Positions 8,775 to 15,696 of a stretch of 22,276 bases of DNA are shown here, in pieces. The notes under the pieces are model-generated. The model saw only the letters and a list, made by a program, of their open reading frames with translations. It did not search any database and was not told where the DNA came from. Numbering within the stretch: position 1 is the first letter of the stretch; every line of letters starts with the position of its first letter. The position numbers and the translations under genes are program-made. Source of the DNA: Vicinamibacteria bacterium (GTDB lineage: Bacteria > Acidobacteriota > Vicinamibacteria > Vicinamibacterales > UBA2999); the NCBI GenBank assembly GCA_025938035.1, contig JAICQE010000057.1:1-22276 (forward strand), given 5' to 3'.

Positions 8775-8784
8775 ATGGTACACT
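8775..8784. promoter_or_regulatory. overlapping divergent -10 elements of glcD and larA
   Basis: Toward larA the plus strand reads TGG-TACACT (hexamer 8779-8784), an extended -10 giving initiation near 8791 and a leader of about 11 bases. Toward glcD the minus strand reads TACCAT (8780-8775), seven bases before the GTG at 8767. The two hexamers share the palindromic GTAC core. No good -35 was seen on either side. Confidence 0.35.
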
Positions 8785-8801
8785 GCGCCAAAGCCGCCCA
8801 C

Positions 8802-10073
8802 ATGCGCGTCCGCCTCGATTACGGAACAGAAGGCCTTGACGTGGATCTGCCCGATGAACGGATCACGGTCATCGAACCGGTCCCGCGTCCGGCCGTCCCG
8901 GATCCGCAGGCGACGCTGAACGCCGCGATCCGGGCGCCGATCGGGAGCCCATCTCTACGCCAGCAGGTACGGAAGGGCCAGCGGATCGCGATTTCCGTCT
9001 GCGACATCACGCGCGCGCAGCCGCGGCGCGAGCAGCTCCAGGCGCTCTTCGACGAGATTCCGGACATCCCGAGAGCGGACATCACGATCCTGATCGCCAC
9101 CGGTACACACCGGGCCAACACGGATGCCGAGCTCGAGCGCATGCTCGGGCGCGACATCCTCTCGACCTGCCGCGTCATCAATCACGACAGCCGCAACGAG
9201 GCCACTCTCGGACACGTCGGCCGAACCTCGACAGGCGTCTCGGTCCTGCTGAATCGCGAGTTCCTGCAGGCGGACATCCGCATCACCACGGGGTTCGTCG
9301 AGCCGCACTTCTTCGCCGGCTTCAGCGGCGGTCCGAAAATGGTGGCGCCGGGGCTGGCCGGTCTCGAGACGGTGATGACGCTGCACGACGCCGGCCGAAT
9401 CGGACATCCGAACGCGACGTGGGGCATTACCGAAGGGAATCCGGTGCATGACGATGTCCGCGAGATTGCGAAGATGGTCGGCGTGCATTTCGCGCTCGAC
9501 GTGACTCTCAACCGCGAACAGCAGATCACCGCCGCGTTTGCCGGCGACATCCTCGAGCAGCATCGCGCCGCGTGCCGCTATGCGAAGGAAACGGCGATGC
9601 GCGCCGTCCCGCAACCCTTCGACGTGGTCCTGACGACCAATTCGGGTTATCCCCTCGATCAAAACCTCTACCAGGCGGTCAAGGGTATGTCTGCCGCGGC
9701 AAAGATCGTGAAGAACGGCGGGACCATCGTCTGTGCGTCGGAATGCAGGGACGGGCTACCGTCCCACGGATCGTACGGAGCGATCCTGAAGTCGCAGCCA
9801 ACGCCGCAAGCACTGCTGGCCATGATCGGCAGCCCCGGGTACTCGGCACCTGATCAGTGGCAGGTGCAGGTCCAGTCGCAGATTCAGCTCAAAGCGCAGG
9901 TGCTGGTGAAGACGAACGGACTGAGCGCAGACGAGATCAGCGCCGCGCACTTCACACCGATCGACGATGTATCGCGGGCGGTCCATGACCGGCTCGCGCG
10001 CGCCGGCTCCGCGGCGACGCTCTGTGTACTGCCGCAAGGCCCACAGACGATTCCTTATTTGGTCGGTAGTTAG
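8802..10073 (+). CDS. larA: nickel-pincer lactate racemase family protein
   Basis: Interconverts L- and D-lactate, or a related 2-hydroxy acid, using the nickel-pincer nucleotide cofactor. The 423-residue product opens with MRVRLDYGTEGLDV, the standard LarA start. His103 (ATGTHR), His169 (EPHFFAGF), Lys179 (GGPKM) and His195 (LHDAGR) match His108, His174, Lys184 and His200 of Lactobacillus plantarum LarA with a constant offset of five, so the cofactor and catalytic contacts are intact. The start at 8802 is chosen over an in-frame ATG at 8775 because it begins the conserved domain. It diverges from glcD, suggesting that the pool is racemised to the isomer the oxidase accepts. The cofactor-making genes larB, larC and larE are not in this window. 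Other racemases and epimerases share this fold, so the substrate is inferred from context. Confidence 0.9.
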   Translation: MRVRLDYGTEGLDVDLPDERITVIEPVPRPAVPDPQATLNAAIRAPIGSPSLRQQVRKGQRIAISVCDITRAQPRREQLQALFDEIPDIPRADITILIATGTHRANTDAELERMLGRDILSTCRVINHDSRNEATLGHVGRTSTGVSVLLNREFLQADIRITTGFVEPHFFAGFSGGPKMVAPGLAGLETVMTLHDAGRIGHPNATWGITEGNPVHDDVREIAKMVGVHFALDVTLNREQQITAAFAGDILEQHRAACRYAKETAMRAVPQPFDVVLTTNSGYPLDQNLYQAVKGMSAAAKIVKNGGTIVCASECRDGLPSHGSYGAILKSQPTPQALLAMIGSPGYSAPDQWQVQVQSQIQLKAQVLVKTNGLSADEISAAHFTPIDDVSRAVHDRLARAGSAATLCVLPQGPQTIPYLVGS

Positions 10074-10093
10074 TGGTTGGTAGTCGGTAGTTT

Positions 10094-10166
10094 CACGAGC
10101 CACGGAGCCACGAAGACACGGAGGTATGAAGAGTTCCTTCGTGCCTCCGTGATTCCGTGGCTGGTG
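10094..10166. repeat. inverted repeat of CACGGAG/CACGAAG words
   Basis: Arms 10094-10124 and 10136-10166 are complementary at 25 of 31 positions. The words are CCACGGAG, CCACGAAG and CACGGAGG. The right arm is read as the beginning of the following protein's signal peptide. A GGTTGGTAGT-type word precedes it at about 10074-10090, related to the tandem repeat near 15640. Confidence 0.8.
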
Positions 10167-10907
10167 TTGCTTCTGGGGTGGCAGGCCGCCTGTGGAAAGA
10201 ACGCGCCACAGATCAGTCCATCTGGCCCAGTCCTTCTCACCGTTCTCACCTGGAACACGCATGGCAGCAGCGGTGATCTGCGGCGCCTTATCTCTGACCT
10301 GGAGATCGGCGTCCTGACCGGCGCCCCGCCGCGCCAGTACGTGCTCTTGCTCCAGGAATTCCCCAACCTCGGCCAGGCAGGCGTCGGTTCGCCGACGCAC
10401 GCGCTGACGCTGTTCGCGAGCCCGGTTCGCAGCGCGACGGGTAACGCGATCGTGTCAACGATCCCGCTCGAGGAGCCGCGAACGATTGACCTGCCGCAGG
10501 AGCGCCAGCCACGCGCGGCCGTCGTCGCTGGAATACGAGTCGGCGGACAGCCGCTGTTCGTCGTATCCACGCATCTGGAGAACCGCCTCGGATGGCTGCG
10601 CGGGCTCTTCGGCGATCGCGCGCGGGGACGCCAGGCCGAGGCGCTGATACAGGCGCTGCCGCCGGGGCCCGGAGTCGTCGGCGGAGATCTCAACACGATG
10701 CTGGGCCCGGACGAGCCCGCGTGGCGTGCCCTGCTGCAGCGTTTTCCAGACACGCCCGATCGGCCCGAACCGACCTTCCGGGATCGGCTCGTGCTCGATC
10801 ACCTGTTCTTCGATCTGCCGGACGGATGGATCGTGAACCGGCGCGTGACCGAAGACCAGTACGGGTCGGATCATCATCCCGTCATCGCCGACATTCGCCG
10901 GCCTTGA
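10149..10907 (+). CDS. secreted endonuclease/exonuclease/phosphatase-family protein, probable lipoprotein
   Basis: Metal-dependent phosphoesterase of the DNase I/exonuclease III fold. Numbering from the GTG at 10149 gives 252 residues. Conserved positions are Asn36 (LTWNTHG), Glu70 (LLQE), His132 (STHLE), Asp170 and Asn172 (GGDLN), Asp207 (VLDHLF) and the catalytic-type His232 (SDHHP). All core motifs are present, so it should be active. The N-terminus is hydrophobic and reaches a Cys at position 15 (QAAC), a plausible lipobox, so it probably acts outside the cytoplasm. The frame is open back to a TTG at 10077, but that part is an intergenic repeat; a start there would supply the positive charges the short form lacks, so the true start is uncertain. 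Substrate could be nucleic acid, phospholipid or a phosphorylated small molecule. Confidence 0.85.
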   Translation: MIPWLVLLLGWQAACGKNAPQISPSGPVLLTVLTWNTHGSSGDLRRLISDLEIGVLTGAPPRQYVLLLQEFPNLGQAGVGSPTHALTLFASPVRSATGNAIVSTIPLEEPRTIDLPQERQPRAAVVAGIRVGGQPLFVVSTHLENRLGWLRGLFGDRARGRQAEALIQALPPGPGVVGGDLNTMLGPDEPAWRALLQRFPDTPDRPEPTFRDRLVLDHLFFDLPDGWIVNRRVTEDQYGSDHHPVIADIRRP

Positions 10908-10909
10908 AC

Positions 10910-10990
10910 CGCGAAGCGCGCGAAGGTCGCGAAGCACGCGAAGAAACTGATCCTTCGCGGTCTTCGCGATCTTTGCGGTCGTCGTGGTTT
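10910..10990. repeat. inverted repeat of CGCGAAG/CTTCGCG words
   Basis: Left part 10910-10943 is made of GCGAAG words and right part 10952-10990 of their complement CTTCGC/CTTTGCG, separated by about eight bases. It fills the whole spacer between two convergent genes, and its right end touches the stop of the minus-strand gene. A bidirectional terminator role is possible but no T-tract is seen. Confidence 0.75.
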
Positions 10991-12332
10991 ATAAAGCGTT
11001 GATGCGCAGAGACACGGCAAACGCCGCGCGGCGTTCGCGGGCGGCGTTTGCCGCCGTGCTGTACAGCGCGACGTCGACACCGACGCGCGGCGACAGGTTC
11101 AGCCCGACACCGCCGGTTGGATTCCACATCTCGCGTGAATACACGGCGCCGCCGCGCAGCTCGACGAGGCCGGCGCGGTACTCCGCCCCGCCGCGCAGCG
11201 AGTCGCCCTGGAAACCGTGCGCGTATTCGGACATCACCGACCACGAGTCGGCGTGATAGCCGCCGTTGACGTGATAGTCCTTCGGCAGTTCGACACGGAC
11301 GTCTGCCGCGGGAAACGGACCGCCCTCGACGAAATCATCCTGCCCGAGGAACAGGTTGCCCAGCAGGTACGTCGTCTGCTCGGCATTGGTCCAGTTGATC
11401 CGGTTCGCGATGCCGTTCACGCCGAAGCCGACTTCGAAGCCGTTGAGGACTGCCGCGACGCCGACGTCGATGGCAAAGCCCCGTCCCGAGTCCGCAGCCG
11501 TGCGCACGATTGCCAGCGGCGACGGCAGGAGCGGGTTGATCGTCAGCAGCCCGGCGCCATCGGTATCGAGCCGCAGATCGGCGTCAGCGGCCTCGTAGCG
11601 GAATCCACGCAGATAGTTGAAGTTGACCGCGGCGTAAATGCCATCGCGGTCCGAGCCCGGGTTGGCAATCTCAAACCGTCCGCGGTACCCGCCGGTGATG
11701 GCCATCGCGATCTGGCCCTGCGTATTACTCTCCAGCCGATACTGCGTGTTCGGGAAGCGGAGCGGATCCTCGCTGGCGAGGATGTCGATGACCCGGTCAT
11801 CAATCGTGCCCAACGCGCGCATCGACAGATAGGGACCGGCGCCGACGTAGACGCCGTGGAACGGACCTCCCCGGTCGCCGCTGACTCGAATCGTGGCACC
11901 CCACGACGGGTTGGCAAGGCCTTCGGCGACCGGCTGGTTCGCCAGCTCGTAGCCGCGGTAGTCGCTGAGATCGCGGCTCAGGGTGGCACTGCGAATGTCG
12001 GTAAACAGCTCCCGCCCGCTCTCGGACTCCTGATCGCGGCCGAACTGATAGTGCAGCGGCGACGCGGCATATTCGATCGCCCGGACGAAATCGAACTCTT
12101 CGGACTCCGGCTTGAACGTGTCGAAGTTGCGCAGCACCTGGAACAGACCGAGCGGGATGACGATCGTGCGATAGCGGCGCTGTTCTTCCACCATCCGCGA
12201 CGCCAGGTTGCTCTTGCCGCTGACGTCGCCCAGCGCGATGCTGCGCGCGTCGAACGACCAGTTCTGCGCGAGCGCGGAGTTGACCGAAACCAGGCAGAAC
12301 GCCAGGACAAAACCCAATCGACGCAGCAGCAC
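10989..12332 (-). CDS. predicted outer-membrane beta-barrel protein
   Basis: Function not recognised. The 447-residue product has a clear Sec signal peptide (LLRRLGFVLAFCLVSVNSALA, cleaved before QNW). The mature start NWSFDARSIALGDVSG resembles barrel proteins of the TraF-like/PorV-like kind that begin with an alternating strand and ALGD. Through the length there are many short amphipathic strands with alternating Gly and aromatic residues, and the last residues AAFAVSLRINAL look like a closing barrel strand. The GTG at 12332 is favoured over a TTG four codons earlier because GGAGG lies four bases before it. It stands alone, convergent with the preceding lipoprotein gene. A transport or scaffold role in the outer membrane is inference. 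Confidence 0.7.
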   Translation of the reverse strand: MLLRRLGFVLAFCLVSVNSALAQNWSFDARSIALGDVSGKSNLASRMVEEQRRYRTIVIPLGLFQVLRNFDTFKPESEEFDFVRAIEYAASPLHYQFGRDQESESGRELFTDIRSATLSRDLSDYRGYELANQPVAEGLANPSWGATIRVSGDRGGPFHGVYVGAGPYLSMRALGTIDDRVIDILASEDPLRFPNTQYRLESNTQGQIAMAITGGYRGRFEIANPGSDRDGIYAAVNFNYLRGFRYEAADADLRLDTDGAGLLTINPLLPSPLAIVRTAADSGRGFAIDVGVAAVLNGFEVGFGVNGIANRINWTNAEQTTYLLGNLFLGQDDFVEGGPFPAADVRVELPKDYHVNGGYHADSWSVMSEYAHGFQGDSLRGGAEYRAGLVELRGGAVYSREMWNPTGGVGLNLSPRVGVDVALYSTAANAARERRAAFAVSLRINAL

Positions 12333-12391
12333 GGATCCTCCCAATCAGAGTCGGTCGCCGCCCGGAATCGGCGGAGACCTCGCTGTTTGAA

Positions 12392-12413
12392 AGGCCGACC
12401 TGAAGGTCGGCCT
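12392..12413. repeat. perfect ten-pair palindrome
   Basis: AGGCCGACCT and AGGTCGGCCT are separated by GA. The 155-base gap 12345-12499 holds this hairpin and otherwise only an unremarkable sequence. It has the same design as the CCGCCTGAAGGCGG palindromes elsewhere in the window. Confidence 0.8.
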
Positions 12414-12499
12414 CACCACCTAGAAATCGGCCGCGAACACGCCGAGCTTTAGCTAGCGAGGTACAACTCGCGCGTGATCAGTTATTTAGGGGATGCGGG

Positions 12500-13339
12500 T
12501 CAGTGCGTCAGGACGTGGAGGAGGACGTCCACGCCGAGCGCATAGCCGCGGGGGGAAAACTGATAAAAGAAGTCCGGGTCTTCGCCCTCGCGTTCCCACG
12601 AGTCGGCGATGTCGGTGTTGTGCGTCATCAGCACGACGATGCGGCGGTTGGAATCGCGGATGGCGCGGAAATGAACCTCGGCGCTGTCGTCGCCACGTTC
12701 CGACGTGTTGGCCCCACTCCACTGCCGCCAGAACTGGATGTTCGTGATCTGCGGAACTTCCTTGAGCTCGAACTGGCTGCGCAGGATCGGGTCATCCGCC
12801 GGAATGTCCTCGATCGGAAATTCCTCCGGCGGCAGCACGCGGCCGATCTGATATTCCCAGTTCTCCCATGCCGCGCTCCCCCAGAAGTCGTCGGCCCACA
12901 GGAATCCGCCCTTCAGGAAATATTGCCGCAGGCGGTCCGTCTGCGGATCCGTGAACCCGATCGTCCCGGCATCTGAGGCAAACAGCACCGGGCAGTTGAA
13001 CAGCTGGTCGTCGCCGGGACGGACAACGTAATAGTTGGGAGTGCCATCGGTATCGCGGCTGATGCGCGTCCGGGTCAGTTCGGAGAAACGCGTCGAGAGG
13101 TTGATTTCCGCGTACGGGTAATCGGTTTCCCACCCGATACCCGACGGTTCGCTGCGCACCCGCTGATAGGCAAGCCGGCAGATGACGAACCCGCCGTCCG
13201 GCATCTGTGCCGGCGCGTAGCGCGCGGCAAAGCCGCCTTCACGGAAGAATCGCTGCGCGTCAACCGCGCCGCTGGCCATCAGCATCGCCACGCCGGTGAT
13301 CGACGCCGCGAGCAGCAGGCGAACGCGTCGCGAGGGCAT
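12500..13339 (-). CDS. exported DUF4159 protein, copy 1
   Basis: Function unknown. The 279-residue protein has a signal peptide (basic MPSRRVRLLL, hydrophobic to about residue 28, ending VDAQ). The DUF4159 domain fills the rest, with the hallmarks YFLKGGFLWADDFWGS, then VLMTHNTDIADSWERE and a C-terminal LHVLTH. It starts nine bases after the stop of the acyl-CoA synthetase gene on the same strand, so the two are probably cotranscribed. A paralogue lies at 15697-16524 in the opposite direction. Both have similar length and the same signal-plus-single-domain layout. The conserved HNTD and acidic WADD residues look like functional sites, but no reaction is established that I can name. Confidence 0.88.
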   Translation of the reverse strand: MPSRRVRLLLAASITGVAMLMASGAVDAQRFFREGGFAARYAPAQMPDGGFVICRLAYQRVRSEPSGIGWETDYPYAEINLSTRFSELTRTRISRDTDGTPNYYVVRPGDDQLFNCPVLFASDAGTIGFTDPQTDRLRQYFLKGGFLWADDFWGSAAWENWEYQIGRVLPPEEFPIEDIPADDPILRSQFELKEVPQITNIQFWRQWSGANTSERGDDSAEVHFRAIRDSNRRIVVLMTHNTDIADSWEREGEDPDFFYQFSPRGYALGVDVLLHVLTH

Positions 13340-13348
13340 GCGCGGAGG

Positions 13349-14809
13349 TTATCGTGATTTGAACAGCGCGGCAACCTCTGGTTTTGTGACTTTCCCCATC
13401 GCGTTGCGCGGCAGCGCGGCAAGCCAGCGAAGATCGCGCGGAATCTTGTAGGGCGCCAGCCGCGGCTTCGCCCAGCTTTGCAGGTCGGCGAGCGAGAGAG
13501 CTGTGCCGTCCCGCAATTCAATTGCGGCCGACACCCGCTCGCCCCACTCCTCGTCTGCCACCCCGACGACCGCACACTCGGCGATGCACGGATGCGTCCT
13601 CAGCACTTCTTCGATCTCGAGCGCGGACACCTTGAACCCGCCCGTCTTGATGATGTCGACGCTGAGCCGCCCGAGCAGCCGGTAGGCGCCCTGCTCGAGG
13701 ACGGCCAAATCGCCTGTCCGGAACCAGTCGCCGTGAAAGGCTCCGGCGGTTTCCTCCGGCCGCCGCCAGTATTCCAGGAACACGTTCGGCCCGCGAATCT
13801 CGAGCTCACCGGAGCTGCCATCCGGCACCTCCGCGCCGTGCTCGTCGACCAGGCGGGCTTCGACTCCCGGGAGCGGCGTGCCGACGAAGCCGGCGCGGCG
13901 CTCTCCGTCGAGCGGATTGGACAGCGCCATGCCGATTTCTGTCATGCCGTAGCGCTCGAGCAGCGTCTGTCCCGTGATGTCGCGCCAGCGCTCGAGCATC
14001 TGCACGGGCAGCGCCGCGGATCCGGACATCATCAGCCGCAGGCGCCGCGCCCCGTCGGACCACGCGTGCCGTGTCGCAGACGCGGCGCTCTCCCATGCGG
14101 AGATCAGCCGGTGATACATCGTGGGCACGGCAGTGAAGACGCTGATCTCACCGGAGGCGAGCCGCGCCCACACGCGCGGCGCGTCGAAGGGATACAGCAT
14201 CTCGCACGTCGCCCGGATCGCGAGTGCGGAGCCGAGACCGTTGATGATGCCGTGCACATGGTGCAGCGGGAGGACGAGCAGCAGGCGGTCCGATGGCGTC
14301 CATCGCCAGGCGCTGACGAGCGATGAAATCTGCGCGCCGATCATCTGGTGCGTGGTAACGGCGCCCTTGGGCCGCCCGGTGGTGCCGCTGGTGTAGATGA
14401 TCATGGCGCGCTGATTGGAGCGCAGATGCGGAAGTCCCTCGGACGGCGCGGACTCGAGCGCGTCGCCGGCAAATACGAAGCGCGCCCGCGCCATCCGCGC
14501 CAACGCCCGGCCGGCATCGCGATAGGGGGCGTCGGCGACCACCACTGAGGCGTCCGCGTCGCGGATGACGTACTCCAGCTCCGCCGCAGGGTGCGACACG
14601 GCCAGCGGTACCGCGACGCCGCCGGCGCGCCAGATCCCGCGCTGGATTGCCGCGTACGCGAACCCCGGTGCGACGAGAAACGCGACACGCGTTTCCCGCA
14701 AATCATCGTTGTCACCCAGGAGGTTCCCCGCCACGCGCATCGACGCCGCGTCGAGCTCGCCGTAGGAATGCGCGCGTCCATCCGCGATGATGGCGGTGCG
14801 ACTGGTCAC
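13349..14809 (-). CDS. AMP-forming acyl-CoA synthetase, malonyl-CoA synthetase (MatB/ACSF3)-like
   Basis: Activates a carboxylic acid to acyl-AMP and then to acyl-CoA. In 486 residues all adenylate-forming motifs are present: YTSGTTGRPKG (139-149), LPLHHVHG, ERYGMTEIG, WFRTGDLA and the C-terminal PRNAMGKV with Lys473 as the adenylation lysine. The stretch SVDIIKTGGFKVSALEIE is characteristic of the MatB/ACSF3 malonyl- and methylmalonyl-CoA synthetases, which suggests a small dicarboxylate substrate; this is inference from motif likeness. The start is GTG at 14809 with no ribosome binding site, and GATAAT ends exactly six bases before it, fitting a leaderless mRNA. DUF4159 copy 1 follows after nine bases. 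Confidence 0.88.
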   Translation of the reverse strand: MTSRTAIIADGRAHSYGELDAASMRVAGNLLGDNDDLRETRVAFLVAPGFAYAAIQRGIWRAGGVAVPLAVSHPAAELEYVIRDADASVVVADAPYRDAGRALARMARARFVFAGDALESAPSEGLPHLRSNQRAMIIYTSGTTGRPKGAVTTHQMIGAQISSLVSAWRWTPSDRLLLVLPLHHVHGIINGLGSALAIRATCEMLYPFDAPRVWARLASGEISVFTAVPTMYHRLISAWESAASATRHAWSDGARRLRLMMSGSAALPVQMLERWRDITGQTLLERYGMTEIGMALSNPLDGERRAGFVGTPLPGVEARLVDEHGAEVPDGSSGELEIRGPNVFLEYWRRPEETAGAFHGDWFRTGDLAVLEQGAYRLLGRLSVDIIKTGGFKVSALEIEEVLRTHPCIAECAVVGVADEEWGERVSAAIELRDGTALSLADLQSWAKPRLAPYKIPRDLRWLAALPRNAMGKVTKPEVAALFKSR

Positions 14810-14815
14810 AGAAGT

Positions 14816-14821
14816 ATTATC
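14816..14821 (-). promoter_or_regulatory. -10 hexamer of the acyl-CoA synthetase gene
   Basis: GATAAT on the minus strand matches TATAAT at five of six positions. TTGGGC lies 16 bases upstream as a weak -35. Initiation about seven bases downstream would fall on the GTG start codon. On the opposite strand TTGACA (14829-14834) may serve the divergent bcp gene, but its expected -10 (TTGCTT) is poor. Confidence 0.4.
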
Positions 14822-14887
14822 TCAACGCTTGACACGCGCCCAAACCAGTGGTTGCTTTTTTGGGAGTGGGACGTTGGAATTGACGAC

Positions 14888-15364
14888 ATGCCGCTCATCG
14901 AACCCGGTCAGAAAGCTCCTGCATTCGCGCTGAAGGATCAACACGGCGAGGCGCATCGACTGTCCGACTATGCGGGACAGCACGTCGTGCTCTACTTCTA
15001 TCCGAAAGACGACACGCCTGGCTGCACCAAGGAGTCGTGCGACTTCCAGGCGAGCCTCCCGACGTACAAACGGCGGAAGGCGGCGGTCCTCGGCGTCAGC
15101 ATTCTCGACGAGAAGAGCAAGGCGAAGTTCGCCACCAAGCACGGGCTGACGTTTCCGCTGCTCGCCGACGCGGATCATGCCGTGGCCGAAAAATACGGCG
15201 TGTGGCAGGAGAAATCGCGCTACGGCCGCAAGTACATGGGCATCGCGCGGACAACGTATCTCATCGGGCCCGACGGCAAAGTCGTACAGCGATGGGACAA
15301 CGTGAAGGTCGACGGTCACGTTGACGCCGTCGCTGAAGCACTCAGAACCGGCGTTCCTTCCTGA
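14888..15364 (+). CDS. bcp: thioredoxin-dependent peroxiredoxin, Bcp/PrxQ type
   Basis: Cytoplasmic thiol peroxidase that reduces hydrogen peroxide and organic hydroperoxides. It has 158 residues, the normal length for this group. The active-site signature FYPKDDTPGCTKESCDFQ holds the peroxidatic Cys46 and the resolving Cys51 five residues later, the atypical two-Cys arrangement of E. coli Bcp, with Thr43 and Pro44 supporting the site. The start at 14888 gives the usual opening; the upstream open frame has no family similarity and only a distant GGGAG. It diverges from the acyl-CoA synthetase gene and converges on the dodecin gene. Confidence 0.95.
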   Translation: MPLIEPGQKAPAFALKDQHGEAHRLSDYAGQHVVLYFYPKDDTPGCTKESCDFQASLPTYKRRKAAVLGVSILDEKSKAKFATKHGLTFPLLADADHAVAEKYGVWQEKSRYGRKYMGIARTTYLIGPDGKVVQRWDNVKVDGHVDAVAEALRTGVPS

Positions 15365-15377
15365 GCGCCCCGCGCGG

Positions 15378-15590
15378 CTACGGCTCGTCGAGCGTAAATC
15401 CGACCTTCACCGTCACCTGCCAGTGAGCGATTTTTCCGTCCTCGATGTGGCCGCGCGTCTGCGTGACCTCGAACCATCGCAGGTTCCTCATCGTCGCCGC
15501 GGCGCGCGCGACGGCGTTGTTCACGGCTTCGTCGCTGCCGATAGGCGATGAGCCGACCAGTTCAATGGTCTTGTAAACGTGATTGGACAA
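15378..15590 (-). CDS. dodecin, flavin-binding protein
   Basis: Small protein forming a dodecameric hollow shell that binds and buffers flavins. The 70-residue product matches the family along its length: [12 protein letters not shown], then [17 protein letters not shown] and [14 protein letters not shown]. Trp39, the flavin-stacking Trp of the RNLRWFEV motif, and Gln58 are both present. The start is the TTG at 15590, not any upstream codon: AAGGAGG lies six bases before it and the family begins here, while the upstream in-frame residues are translated intergenic repeat. It is convergent with bcp, with only 13 bases between the stops. A link to the window's several flavoenzymes (GlcD, GlcE) is possible but is not shown by position. 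Confidence 0.93.
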   Translation of the reverse strand: MSNHVYKTIELVGSSPIGSDEAVNNAVARAAATMRNLRWFEVTQTRGHIEDGKIAHWQVTVKVGFTLDEP

Positions 15591-15620
15591 GGACCGCCTC
15601 CTTCCGCCCTGAAAGGATCT

Positions 15621-15680
15621 TCCGCCTGAAGGCGGAGAACCAACTACCAACGACCAACTACCAACGACCAACTACCAACT
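15621..15680. repeat. CCGCCTGAAGGCGG palindrome plus three 14-base tandem repeats
   Basis: The palindrome TCCGCCTGAAGGCGGA (15621-15636) is the same core found three times near 21231. It is followed by three copies of ACCAACTACCAACG at 15639-15652, 15653-15666 and 15667-15680, the last ending in T. The repeats lie between the divergent dodecin and DUF4159 genes, immediately before the latter's -10. Confidence 0.9.
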
Positions 15681-15684
15681 AGGG

Positions 15685-15690
15685 TAGACT
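15685..15690 (+). promoter_or_regulatory. -10-like hexamer of DUF4159 copy 2
   Basis: TAGACT ends exactly six bases before the GTG start at 15697. The expected initiation point falls on or next to the start codon, again fitting a leaderless transcript. No -35 was recognised within the upstream repeat. Confidence 0.35.
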
Positions 15691-15696
15691 GGCGCG

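Noticed and set aside
7976..8839. 287-codon plus-strand frame opposite glcD
   Set aside because: Antisense shadow in high-GC DNA, with no recognisable domain.
10077..10148. coding sequence of the phosphoesterase from the TTG at 10077
   Set aside because: The stretch is an intergenic repeat and has no ribosome binding site before the TTG; kept only as an alternative start.
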